Source: Pseudocercospora fijiensis CIRAD86 (Eukaryota > Ascomycota > Dothideomycetes > Mycosphaerellales > Mycosphaerellaceae). Taken from it: DNA of 64,000 nt. Below the pieces are notes generated by a model. The model ran no database searches. It saw only the letters and a list, made by a program, of their open reading frames with translations, and had not been told where the DNA came from. Numbering within the stretch: the stretch's first letter is position 1; every line of letters begins with the position of its first letter. This document shows positions 22,589-32,679 of this stretch, piece by piece. The translations under genes were made by a program, and so were the position numbers. The DNA lies in contig NW_006921535.1 in assembly GCF_000340215.1 (NCBI RefSeq), positions 1,926,483 to 1,990,482 on the forward strand. The letters are read 5' to 3'.

Positions 22589-23616
22589 ATGGAGAAGACT
22601 TCGCTCATTCCAGGAGTCAGAGACTTCTACCTTCTGCTGGTTCTGCCAATCGCAGCTTATTGGATCAGTGCCAGCCTTTTCCACTTGCTCGATTGCCGAA
22701 GATGGTTTCAAGCTTGCAAGATTCATTCCTACGAGGCCGGAAAGCAACGCAACAAAGCGACCCTTCGTCAGGTATTTCGTCAAGTTCTTGCCCAGCAAGC
22801 AATTCAGGTGATGTTTGCACTGGTCGTTGATCAAGCACTCGCATCTACAACCGATGCAGCAACGACAGATCAGGGCTCCTTGCTCGGAAATGTAACTTGG
22901 ACGCAGAGTTACGCGGAGCACCCAGCTCTGGATGCCGGCTCGAGAAACGTGCTGAATCCGAGTGCTGCACCAGCACTGCACAAGGGCGTGGAGCTGACCC
23001 TGCGATTCATCATTGCCATTGTCATTGCAGACTTTTGGCAATATGCTTGGCATCGAGTATTCCACAGCAGCAGGTTTCTATACAGTTAGTGCCATGACTC
23101 CCGGACAGCGTCGTTGACCTGGCTGCTGACAAGATCGACAGAGTACGTGCACTCGGTGCATCATCGGCTGTACGTGCCTTATTCTTTTGGCGCGCTCTAC
23201 AGTAGCCTGGCGGAAGCTTTCGTCGTGGACACGATAGGAACCACGGTCACCTTCTACCTCAGTGGTCTCCCTGTCTTACCTGCAACCTGGTTCGCGACCC
23301 TTTCCATCATCAAATCTGTGAACGATCATAGTGGATATCGGTTTCCCTACAATCCTTTTGACTATCTCTCGGCTAACACCACCGACTTCCACGATGTGCA
23401 TCACCAGAGCTGGGGCTTAAAGTACAACTACTCGCAGATCTACCTTACGATTTGGGTGAGCCTCTCGCACAAGGTGCTCTCATGAACAGGCCACAGGCTA
23501 ACAACTCCTTGTAGGATGATCTTTTAGGTACGACAATGCCGGCGGAGGAAGCTGCAGTGAGACGCATGAGAGCAAAAGTGGACTCAACAGACGCCATGGT
23601 CAAGAAGTCAGAGTAG
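22589..23616 (+). CDS. SUR2-like fatty-acid hydroxylase (sphinganine C4-hydroxylase family)
   Basis: A 303-residue protein from exons 22589-23084, 23142-23455 and 23515-23616. The di-iron histidine boxes appear in order: WHRVFH (HxxxH), VHSVHH (spanning the splice restored FLYKYVHSVHH) and FHDVHH. YVPYSFGALY follows the second box, as in SUR2. The last exon restores IWDDLLGT, the usual SUR2 end, and finishes with a short charged tail. Several hydrophobic helices predict an ER membrane enzyme. SUR2 hydroxylates sphinganine at C4 to give phytosphingosine. Here, inside a biosynthetic cluster and with a shortened, unusual loop before the first box, it may be a paralogue that hydroxylates a lipid-like intermediate. 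The start is the first ATG in the open frame. Confidence 0.85.
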
Positions 23617-24159
23617 ACCCCTGTTGTCTACAGAGACTAGCAGATTACAAGAAAGCCCATTTCGGTCGATGTTGCGGTCACGATCCTTGAAATCGCGCAG
23701 ATGTGATTATTAGCCGAAGCTGGCTCTCATGTATTCCAATAGACTGTCATGAAAAGACTCATCACAATGCAGTCCCTGCCACCACTCAATTTCCTCTGGC
23801 CTCTATCGGTGATCAACAAGACTAGTGACCTAACATGTCAATGCCATAAGTCATCGCGATCGAAATACTTGGATCCATAGCGACAAATTGATGCCACTGC
23901 TGTCTGCAGGTAGCTAGGCGCTGTTCTATGCGAAGAAAGACCTCGTCAAAGTTCTCAACGGTCTCGTTCAAGTCACCATAATCGGCATCGAATACCCAGG
24001 GCTGCTCTTGGCTGCAGCCGAACACGTTCTCAGCTGCTTGTGCGAAGCTGGCCTGTTGGACGTCAGCGTGTGCGTGAGCAAGCGTTGGCAAGATTCTTCA
24101 TTCACTACCACTCACCACTTCGCCCGAATTTTATCTTGTCCAAAGCTGTCTGGTACACC
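23617..24159. other. Intergenic region between SUR2-like and P450 2 genes
   Basis: About 540 bp that probably holds the terminator of one gene and the promoter of the next. A minus-strand frame at 23822-24091 (about 89 residues, no ATG at its start) is acidic and unrecognised; I do not call it a gene. Confidence 0.4.
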
Positions 24160-25666
24160 ATGCTGGCCGTGATCATCAGCTTACTTCTAGTGATCGGTTA
24201 CCTGTTCTCACTAGCATATCGAGTGAGCCCTTGGCACCCTCTCTCACATATTCCAGGACCTTGGCGGACGGCCATATCATCTCTTTGGTTGCAATATCAC
24301 ACTTTCCACGGCACCCAAGGTAAAGCAACGCGAAGACTACACCATATCTATGGCCCGATAGTGAGAGTTGGACCCAACGAAGTGGAGATTGCAGACGGTG
24401 CGGCACTTTGGCCCATCTATATCAAAAATGGTGGCTTCGATAAAAGCCATCACTATGCGATGCTGGACATTGACGGTCATTCTACGGTCTTCTCTACTCT
24501 GCAGAATCGAAAGCGAGCGGACAGGCTCAAGGTTGCACTACCATTCTTCTCTGCCGCCTCTGCACAACGTCAAGTCCCCATGCTCAAGGCGTATGCGGTA
24601 AAGCTGGCCGAAAGACTGGAACGAGACAAAATCAGAGGAGATACGGTCGACCTCCTAGACCGCTGCAGGTCTTACTCGCTCGACACAACTTCGAGCTACG
24701 TCTTCGGCGAGGCTTTCGGCGCTATGGAAGAAGATAAGATGTCCATAGCTCCTGTTGTGGACAATTTTGTTGAAGTCAACTTGCTGTTCAACATTCCTAG
24801 TCGCTTCTATCGAATCTTCAGCTTTTGTTATAATGCTTTCGTAGTCAAAACTGCCGTCAAGCAGGCGGATGCCAAAGTCGATAAGTGGATTAGAGATGTT
24901 GTAGTTAGAAACCTGGGCAAGTCGCCTGAAGCGCAGAAGACCTATCCGGGTAGGCTCGCGGCCTTGGGAATGCCACTCAACGCAGTGGTCCCAGAAGGCA
25001 AGGACGCAATCTTTGGAGCGACTGATGCGCTTGGATTAGCGCTGTCGTTGATTCTATGGCGACTGGCGTCGAACACCGCAGTGTATGTGCGATCGCTACA
25101 TCATATACATCATGCAATGAGCTGATACAACCCCTGATGACAGGTATGCAGCTCTGCGAGAAGAGCTTGAGAGCAACGCCGGCATGCAAGACGAGAAGCT
25201 GCAGAGCCTCCCTATCCTCACGGGCATCATCAAAGAGGTTATGCGCCTCAGCTCTACTGTACCTTGCAAGCTACCCCGTGTTACTCCTAGAGAAGGTATG
25301 ATTTATAAGGATATCTATATTCCAGGCAATGTAGTTGTTGGCGTTGCGCCGTGCATCCTCCACTTCAACGAACAAGTATACCCAGAGCCGTACACATTCC
25401 GGTACCAGAGATGGCAGGACGCGACGGAGGAGATGAGCCGAGATTGGATGCCTTTCGGAAAAGGCGCTCGAGCTTGTCTGGGGCGTCATTTGGCTATGCT
25501 GCAGCTCTGCGTTGCCGTGTCCACTGTCGTCAGGAGCGGCGTGCTGAACAACGCGAGAACTATGAAGTCGAGCATCGAGTTTTGGGAATGGTACAACGTA
25601 AAGGTCGCGGGCGGAACGATCGAGATCGGATGGCAGGAGAGTCCTGAAGTCACAGACGATGTGTAG
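24160..25666 (+). CDS. Cytochrome P450 monooxygenase (cluster P450 2)
   Basis: A 481-residue protein from exons 24160-25082 and 25144-25666. The N-terminus (MLAVIISLLLVIGYLFSLAY) is a membrane anchor, followed by the Pro-rich hinge HPLSHIPGPW. The 61-nt intron has a consensus GTATGT donor and joins LASNTAVYAALREEL. The K-helix motif is KEVMR and the haem-binding loop is FGKGARACLG. The usual I-helix Ala-Gly-x-x-Thr is replaced by FGATDALGLALSLIL, so the acid/alcohol pair is read as Thr-Asp. The protein resembles the benzoate- or pisatin-hydroxylase-like group of fungal P450s, but the substrate is unknown. The open frame extends upstream without ATG; 24160 is chosen because the anchor begins there. 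It is the last gene of the compact cluster before a RIP relic. Confidence 0.86.
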
Positions 25667-25869
25667 CATAGCAATTGATCACTAGTCTTGCGGTGAAAAC
25701 ATGCCCTTCTTCATTACATTAGAAGTGAAGAAAGTCTAGAGCAAGGACCAAGGGCACGCCAAGTCTGATCACATGATTGGCAGCGCAGGTGCCAGTCTAG
25801 ACACCGCGCCACCGCCCGCGAAAATCTAAGTTGTCCGCCAAGACCGAAATGATTGGCTGAGAATTCTAA

Positions 25870-26590
25870 CGGAAGTAATGTTTAATCAAAGATTGAAGGG
25901 AAGTTTGACTTACCCCGGATTTCAGCGTAGAACGTCAATCGAAAGCGCTTAACGAACCCCGGATACAAGCGTAATACGCTAATAAAAATTTAGTAGGAGC
26001 TTGAAGTATACTAAAGACCTAGGTATAGCTATATCCTACTAAAGGCGAAGCCTATCGACTAGTATAAAGGTCCCTATAGCGAAAATATTAGTAAGACTAC
26101 TAATAGGACTACTAACTTTAGCAAACTATTAGTAGAGCTACTAGTAGGTACTAGGCTAACTACTAGCAAAACTAGGTATTAAGAAAACTACTAATAAAAT
26201 TATTAACTAAACTATTAGCTAAACTACTAAGGGAACTAATAGCGCGCGTTTAGACTAGCAAACTACTACTTAGATACTAGTACTTATACTAAGCCCTACT
26301 AAACTATATGCTATAGCTAGAATAGACTACTATATAAAAAGCATAACTATAATCAAGAATTGCAAGATTAGTAAATTTTCTTTTACAAACTAGGGTATAG
26401 ACATATATCGAAACTAAAACTATAACATTCTCTAAAATTAGTAGTATATTCCTAGAACCTTATAAAGAGCTACATTACATATAAGATAAAGATACTTAAG
26501 CCTATTACTGCAGAACCTAAGAGTCTTTAGCTATCGAAGTTTACTAGCCTCGGTAATCGAGATATATATACGATTGGTAATCAAAACAAA
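25870..26590. repeat. Short RIP-degraded relic island
   Basis: From about 25870 the base composition drops to TpA-rich sequence full of CTA/TAG words and without any open frame, returning to normal near 26590. Near its start two related segments of about 40 bp occur in tandem (both begin CCCCGGAT, at about 25915 and 25958). The original element cannot be named. It lies between the compact cluster and the acetolactate synthase gene. Confidence 0.6.
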
Positions 26591-27904
26591 TACATTACAA
26601 GCTGCCAGTCTTGGAACGCGATAGTGGTCCACAACACTTCCTAGTTGGTCCAGATCTTGCCCCAACTTTTCTCGTCCTACACATGATAGACACATTTCTG
26701 CGAACCTCTACATTCCCTCGAAGCACCCAATGCGTATTCAGCTGCAAGATGTACAGACACAACCGCACAGATGCCGGATCAAGGGATGCCGCGGAACATC
26801 CAATCAATTCACCCCGTAGCCGAGCAAGACGCAGGACGAAGAGGAGCATAAACATGAGCATGAGCATGAGCGAGGAACGAAAGCGATCGGGTGCTTCACA
26901 TTCGCTTCACGGGACATGCTTGTCACTTGGACGCTGGCACATTCGCCACTCTCAGGACAATGTTCACATCACATCGCTACGCTGGCGACTTTGCCGTGCT
27001 AGGCGCCGGGGAATCTCACAGCTTTTCCTCAAGAGCCTTCTTTCAACGTCCAGGAGCACAGCACCTAGACAACCACGGAAACTTCGGCCTGGCTGGCTAA
27101 CTGAAATTCAGTATGGTCGAGAATGTACGTACCGGAATCATCAAACATGTACCAGCCAGGTGCTCAATGCCCATGCTTTGCAACAGGCCCTGCCGAGGCG
27201 GAGAACACTATAAGAAGGTTGTGCTGAAGAGAGTCTATGCATCTCAGCAGTCGATCTCTACAAGTCCAATCATCCTCAGGCACAAGTAGCCAATATGTTG
27301 CGTGATATACGGCACATGAACCTGGAGTTCTGGGGCGACGGGGACCTAGTCACCTAGCCTTGCCAAGTCTTTCCAACCGAACATCCCCCAGATTATACAC
27401 AGGGAATGAAAGGTTGTACCGCTGAGCTAAGGTCCGCCACGTTACCACGTACCGTCACGCCCGTGTGGGCAGGCATTGGGCAGACTGCATTCTGTACGAC
27501 TTCCTCGACAGTCACCAAGTCAACAGGAAGCTCAACGACAGTGTTGCCAGCATGAGCACCAGTCATTCGGCCTCGTGCTCTGCCTACGGCGACCGGCATT
27601 CTCTCACGCAAAACAAGTGCAGCTTTACGAACTTTACGAAGACTGTAATCATCAGGATGAGACCCTTGCTCTTCAACATAGCCTTGCGCTTCACCCGACT
27701 CCCGAGAACCGGGTTCTGGCAGCGCTGTTGGAGCAACAGTACTGAACGGCAGGACGATGGTTCCGTCACTGCAATTGGGGGCTGCGAGGCTGCTTTGACG
27801 CTCACCAGCCAAGACTTTGGGCGACGGTGTGCAAGTGTCAGTGCTGGTAAGCTGTAAGTTTGTTATGTGACTGTGCCACAGAATCCTTCGTTGTTCAGGC
27901 GAAC
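26591..27904. other. Upstream region of acetolactate synthase, no certain gene
   Basis: About 1.3 kb of normal composition. Open frames occur on both strands (for example minus 27393-27812), but none begins with ATG and shows recognisable domains. A possible 5'-UTR intron runs from a GTAAG near 27847 to a CAG at 27897-27899, just before the start codon. The acetolactate synthase promoter should lie here. Confidence 0.35.
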
Positions 27905-30365
27905 ATGATGGCCAGGAGTCTTCTATCTACTTGCATCCTACCAGAAATTCGTGCCCTGAGAAAGCCACCTGGTCTCCTTCGCAATGTCACCTTCACCCGT
28001 GCTTTGGCGTCCAGTACCGTCCCACGAAGGACCATTGCTACGCAGGTCGTCGATACTCCTGCAAGCTTTCCACCTCCAGGTCTTCCGTTGAAATTTCCTA
28101 CTGCGCAACCTGTGAAGATCAATAGTACACATGGCGATCGAAAGGAGAGCCCATTGGAGGTGGACAGCAAGTATATTGGCTTGACTGGAGGCCAAATCTT
28201 CCATGCCATGATGGTGAAGCATGGCGTTGAGAAAATCTGTGGGTATTTGCCCTATCAGAAATATACAAAAGGATAAAGCACCGGTTGACATTTCTCGCAG
28301 TTGGCTATCCGGGAGGTGCGGTGAGCACATACGACAAAGAATCAACCGCCAATGGTATTGATAAAACGACAGATTTTGCCCGTATTCGACGCTCTCTACG
28401 ACTCTCCCGTAAGTCCTTGTATCGTCACTGGCCATCGTGTGGAATGCTTCTGACTCCTGCCTCGTAGGCTGTAGAGGTCATTTTGCCAAAGCACGAGCAG
28501 GGTGGAGGTCACAGTAAGCTCTCCTCGCCTGTGCTCATTTTTGAGAATCAGCAGTGGCTGACAAGTCGTCAGTGGCCGAGGGGTGAGGGTACTTGGGCAA
28601 CGAACATGCAAGCACTACTAACAGGACTTGACGTCTTACAGCTACGCACGAGCAACTGGCCGACCTGGCGTTGTCTTGGTAACCTCTGGGCCAGGAGCCA
28701 CGAATCTCATCACACCTCTTCAAGATGCACTCATGGACGGCACGCCAATGGTCGCATTCTGTGGTCAAGTACCTACCACAGACCTCGGAAAGGACTCATT
28801 TCAGGAAGCAGACGTCATCGGGATAACAAAAGCCTGCACGAAATGGTGTGTGCAGCCTCAGACAGTAGCTGAGCTACCCGGATGCATTGACGAAGCCTTT
28901 CGTATTGCAACAACCGGTCGACCGGGACCTGTACTTGTCGATTTGCCAAAGGATGTGACGGCATCGACTCTCACATCACCTCCAACGCCACTTGTACCAC
29001 TACTCACGGAAGACCTTCAGCTAGATCCAAACGAGCTGTCCGCTCGACTGGCCCGTGCTGCCGCTCTGGTCAATCAAGCTCAGAAGCCGGTCATATACGC
29101 TGGCCAGGGCATTTTGTCACATCCTGACGGCCCTGTTATGCTTCGTCGCCTCTCTGAACTAGCACAGATTCCAGTCACAACGACACTACTTGGTCTAGGC
29201 GCTTTCGATGAAGAGAATCCCAAAGCACTCCATATGCTGGGCATGCACGGGTCATGCTACGCCAATCTGGCAATGCAAGAAGCAGATGTGATTCTAGCTC
29301 TCGGTGCACGCTTCGATGATCGTGTTACACGCAAAGTGTCTGGCTTTGCACCCAAATCACGCCAAGCTGCTGCCGAGGGACGAGGAGGCATTATCCACTT
29401 CGAAATCTGGCCGCACAACATGAACAAGGTCATTGACGCTACAGAGATAATACAAGGAGATGTAGTCCAAAATCTAGCTTGCTTCGTGGAACAAGTGCAT
29501 CAGGTATCCTCAGAAGCCCGGAAGCCGTGGTTGAAGCAGATTGAAGACTGGAAGCGTCAGTATCCTTGGGCATATGAAAAAGAAGGCGATAACGGAGTCG
29601 TAAAGCCCCAGACTGTGATCGCCGTGCTTGACGAATTGACACAGGATGTCAAAGACAAAACCGTCATCGCTACGGGCGTTGGCGCACATCAAATGTTTGC
29701 AGCAACCCACTATCGTTGGCGATATCCTCGCTCAATGATCACTTCCGGAGGCCTGGGCACGATGGGTTTCGGACTACCTGCTGCGATTGGTGCCAAGATT
29801 GCCCGACCTGGCGCTCTAGTAATTGACATTGACGGAGACTCGAGTTTCGGAATGACGATGACGGAACTCACGACGGCAGAATGCTATGGCATTGGCGTGA
29901 AGGTTCTGATACTCAATAACGAGGAACAAGGTATCTTCGAAATTCCCATCCAACCAGGCACATCTTGGCTGACTTTTGTCACGAACAGGCATGGTCACGC
30001 ATTCGCAGCAAATGTTCTTCAATGATCGCTACGCCTGCACGCATGGTGCCAATGCCGACTTTGTGAAATTCGGGGATGCCGTTAAAGTTGCAGCTGACAG
30101 GGTCGAGCATATCAGTAAGCTTCGGCGAAAGATGCACTGGCTGCTTTTCGAGACTGGTGATGAACCAGCATTGCTGGAAGTAAAGGTCGATCAGAAGGTT
30201 CCAATTCTGCCTATTGTCATGCCAGGAACTGCTTTGCATGAATTCGTGCCCTTTGATGAAGGTAAGGTCCAGTATTGCTTTTCTGTGGTGTGATTACTGA
30301 CGATTGAGCGACCAGAACGGGAAAGAGCAAGGCGAATATTGACTAGAGAGCGATCGGGAAGGTAG
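27905..30365 (+). CDS. ILV2: Acetolactate (acetohydroxyacid) synthase catalytic subunit, mitochondrial
   Basis: A 685-residue ThDP/FAD enzyme for the first step of Val/Leu/Ile synthesis. Its N-terminus is Arg/Ser-rich like a mitochondrial presequence. Eight exons: 27905-28238, 28301-28320, 28373-28408, 28468-28513, 28573-28582, 28642-29930, 29989-30261 and 30316-30365. All phases fit, and each splice restores a motif: VEKIFGYPGGA, ILPVFDALYDSP, LPKHEQGGGHMAEGYARATG (catalytic Glu), NNEEQGMVT and FDEERERARR. Also visible are GQVPTTDLGKDSFQEADV, GMHG, ARFDDRVT and the ThDP motif GDSSF...NN. By eye alignment to yeast Ilv2, W586 is Ser (GMVTHSQQ against GMVTQWQS) and A200 is Ser (KDSFQE against TDAFQE). 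Both positions give inhibitor resistance in known AHAS. The C-terminal 100 residues are otherwise divergent. It could be the only copy or a cluster-linked resistant paralogue. Confidence 0.9.
28573..28582 (+). other. 10-nt microexon of the acetolactate synthase gene
   Basis: The ten bases TGGCCGAGGG are bounded by CAG before and GTGAGG after, between two 59-nt introns. They supply Met-Ala-Glu-Gly of the conserved HMAEGYARA segment. Omitting them removes conserved residues and breaks the frame. Confidence 0.8.
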
Positions 30366-31011
30366 CAATGTTCGAGCAGGAGGATACTGAGGCTGTGTGG
30401 TAAGCTTCTGTCCGGAAAAATTCACGATAAGGATCCATGAGAAGGACGTCGACAAATCACAATTGAAGAGAGGGAATCATTAGCATAATAAACCTGAAAT
30501 CTTACGATACGCATTCAACGAGCGTTCGCACGTTCTCCACTTCTACCATCCTATTTGACGATGCGATAAAGAGTGTAAGCGAGACATCAGTCGCCGGTGT
30601 GCGGCTCGCCACGATAAGTTCATTTCGCTCTCCATATCTCAGACAGCAAAATTTTGAAATGGTCGGTATGCCGTCAATTGCAGGTGGTCACGCCTGACCA
30701 GCGGTAGAAGGACAAGAGAAGATTTGATGCAGCTGTAAGCATGACTGGTAAGCATCTTATGCCCTTTTCAGTGATTCGAATGCCAAGAATCTCCTAAATA
30801 TGTCGCTGTCTACATGTCGAATTTGCTGTATATAAGAGAGGAGGCTGCAATCTCAATCCCCAAGCCTCACTTCTTGACGGTTTCACATACTTGGCGCGCT
30901 GGGGTCCGTCGGAGCTATATGGCTAGATAGTCTCCAACCTGCCACGGTCTGTAAGTATATTTCTCAAACTCAACATACACGGACGCACAACTTGACCACA
31001 CACAATTGGTC
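30366..31011. other. Intergenic region, no gene seen
   Basis: About 650 bp after the acetolactate synthase stop, of normal base composition and with no coding frame of note. Confidence 0.4.
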
Positions 31012-31640
31012 ATGGCACGAAAGCGCAAGAGGTCTGCACTCGACACGCAGAATAGGAAAAAGCGAGCCAAAGTTGAGAGCCGGTTATAGAGACAGTCTTA
31101 CTGATTTTCACATAAAGCGAGCTTACGAGACTCGAATCTAGACCAAAAATCGTAGGCGCCGCGCCCGAGCTGCGTAACCAGATCTACGAAAAAAAGAACT
31201 CTTGCTCGAGCCTGAAAATAACAAGAAAATCGAAATTCCCGCCAAACATAACTAAAAGCCCCCCTAGACTATTTTCCGGCTATAAGTAAGCGCGAAAGGA
31301 AGCCTATAGTTAACTTTCTCGATTACCGCTTCTAGATTACGGTTTATTTTATCGTTGCAAAACGCGTACCGATATCCTAAATTCGATCGGGAAAATTTCT
31401 ATTTCCCTACGATAAGCAAAACTTATAGGTAGAGTTAATCTAGAGCGATCGCGACTACTCGAATAGTATAGGAAGATCTATACGAATAAGGTAAGGCGGA
31501 CACTCTTAATTAAAGCCGCAAAGGACGAAGATACTAACTAAGGTAATATTAGGTTGTTACTCGCATCGCGACAAGTCTTAGGCGCAATACTATAGGACTT
31601 AGAGGATATTTACTAGGTATTCGGAGAAGTAGCTTAAGGA
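31012..31640 (+). pseudogene. RIP-killed paralogue of the ELRNRI-family hypothetical protein
   Basis: A start reading MARKRKRSALDTQNRKKRAK resembles the N-terminus of the intact gene at 31908 (MATKRKNAAS). It stops at 31089 and, after a probable intron, continues as APELRNQIYEK, the hallmark of the family. Further on, PRLFSGYK-stop-ARKEA lines up with PGLLSACRQIRQEA of the copy at 37496-38131, with Cys now Tyr and Gln now a stop. From about 31130 the segment is strongly TpA-enriched, which supports RIP after duplication. The 3' limit is approximate. Confidence 0.6.
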
Positions 31641-31907
31641 TTAAATCTTATCGGTATTACGTATATAATAAACAGAATAGACAGTAAGGTAAACGGCGAT
31701 ATTCTAGCTTGACTCCTTGAGCGAGGTACTGCAGCTTTAGGTTTCAGAAGAGCTGTCGCTAGGACCTCGAATTGAGTGAATAGGAATTTAGCTTTGCCAA
31801 GCTTCACGTGCAAACTGAGTGAGCCCCACAATTTGAACACGCATTTTCTTCTAGTGTTTCGCAGCTTCAAACTCGACATCTGCAAGCCAGGTCGTGTTCA
31901 GCTGACG

Positions 31908-32581
31908 ATGGCCACCAAGCGCAAGAACGCCGCCTCGATGCCGAAAGAGAAAGAGAAAGCTGACGGAGACACTGCGCAGGTATGTCGACGTCGGTCCCTC
32001 GAGCACTTTGTAATTGTTACTGATACGTAGCTTCTTGGTAGAAGGGACCGACTCTCCTATCAATCCTAGCAGAACTAAGGAACCGGATCTTTGAGGAAGT
32101 TCTCGTGAATCGCGAGCACATCGACATCTCCGACGTGACGACCAAGCCACCAAGTCTGCTGTCAACGTGTAGACAAATCCGCGGAGAGGCTCTCCTGATG
32201 TGGTATCTACAGAACAAGTTCACGGCCGTTGTGCGCGGCTGCAACAGCGACTTGAAAATCAAGTTCAACGCGGCTTACAAGGATCTCCGAGACCAGGATG
32301 GAGAGTACATTAAGAATAATGTTATCCTTCATTGTACGTTTATTAGGGGCGCTCGAGACTGGCCAAACCTGCTGGAGTGGTGCAAGAGGATTCAGAGCAA
32401 GATGTGTGATTTTCTTCCTCCAGCGGCGGCTGAGTTTCCGAATTATGTCTGCGTGATCGCAACTGCGCACGATGTTGCGTATCAGCACAGAGGCCAGAAG
32501 GGCTGGGAAGAGTGTCGCAAGGTCTTGGAGTGCCTCCGTCAGGCATTCGGCAGGATCGACCAGATGTGGCTGCAGGACTGA
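31908..32581 (+). CDS. Hypothetical protein, ELRNRI-type (2EXR/F-box-like) family
   Basis: A 203-residue protein from exons 31908-31979 and 32042-32581 (62-nt intron). A basic 24-residue start is followed by LLSILAELRNRIFEEVLVNRE and PSLLSTCRQIRGEALLMWYLQNKF. This LP-ELRNxIY...LLxxCRQIRxEA pattern defines a large, poorly characterised protein family expanded in Dothideomycetes. The first segment resembles an F-box-like helix, but no biochemical function is known to me. A second intact member is at 37496-38131, and a RIP-inactivated copy lies just upstream. It is convergent with the lysyl-tRNA synthetase gene, 98 bp apart. Confidence 0.7.
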
Positions 32582-32679
32582 AGGGCACATGGCATGCTTG
32601 TAGCGCAAGCGAAGATCGCGAGGACCCTCGCTCGAGTAGTCACGTTGACATTCGACCAAGCTTCACGTCCAGGCAAGCT

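Noticed and set aside
23822..24091. An 89-codon minus-strand frame between the SUR2-like and P450 2 genes
   Set aside because: It starts at TTG, has no recognisable domain and overlaps the promoter of P450 2.
26591..27213. Opposing open frames on both strands after the RIP relic
   Set aside because: Both are rich in Arg/Ser from composition, lack domains and cover each other; neither can be supported.
27393..27812. A 139-codon minus-strand frame upstream of acetolactate synthase
   Set aside because: It starts without ATG and has no recognisable domain or splice partner; its protein-like look may be GC-driven.
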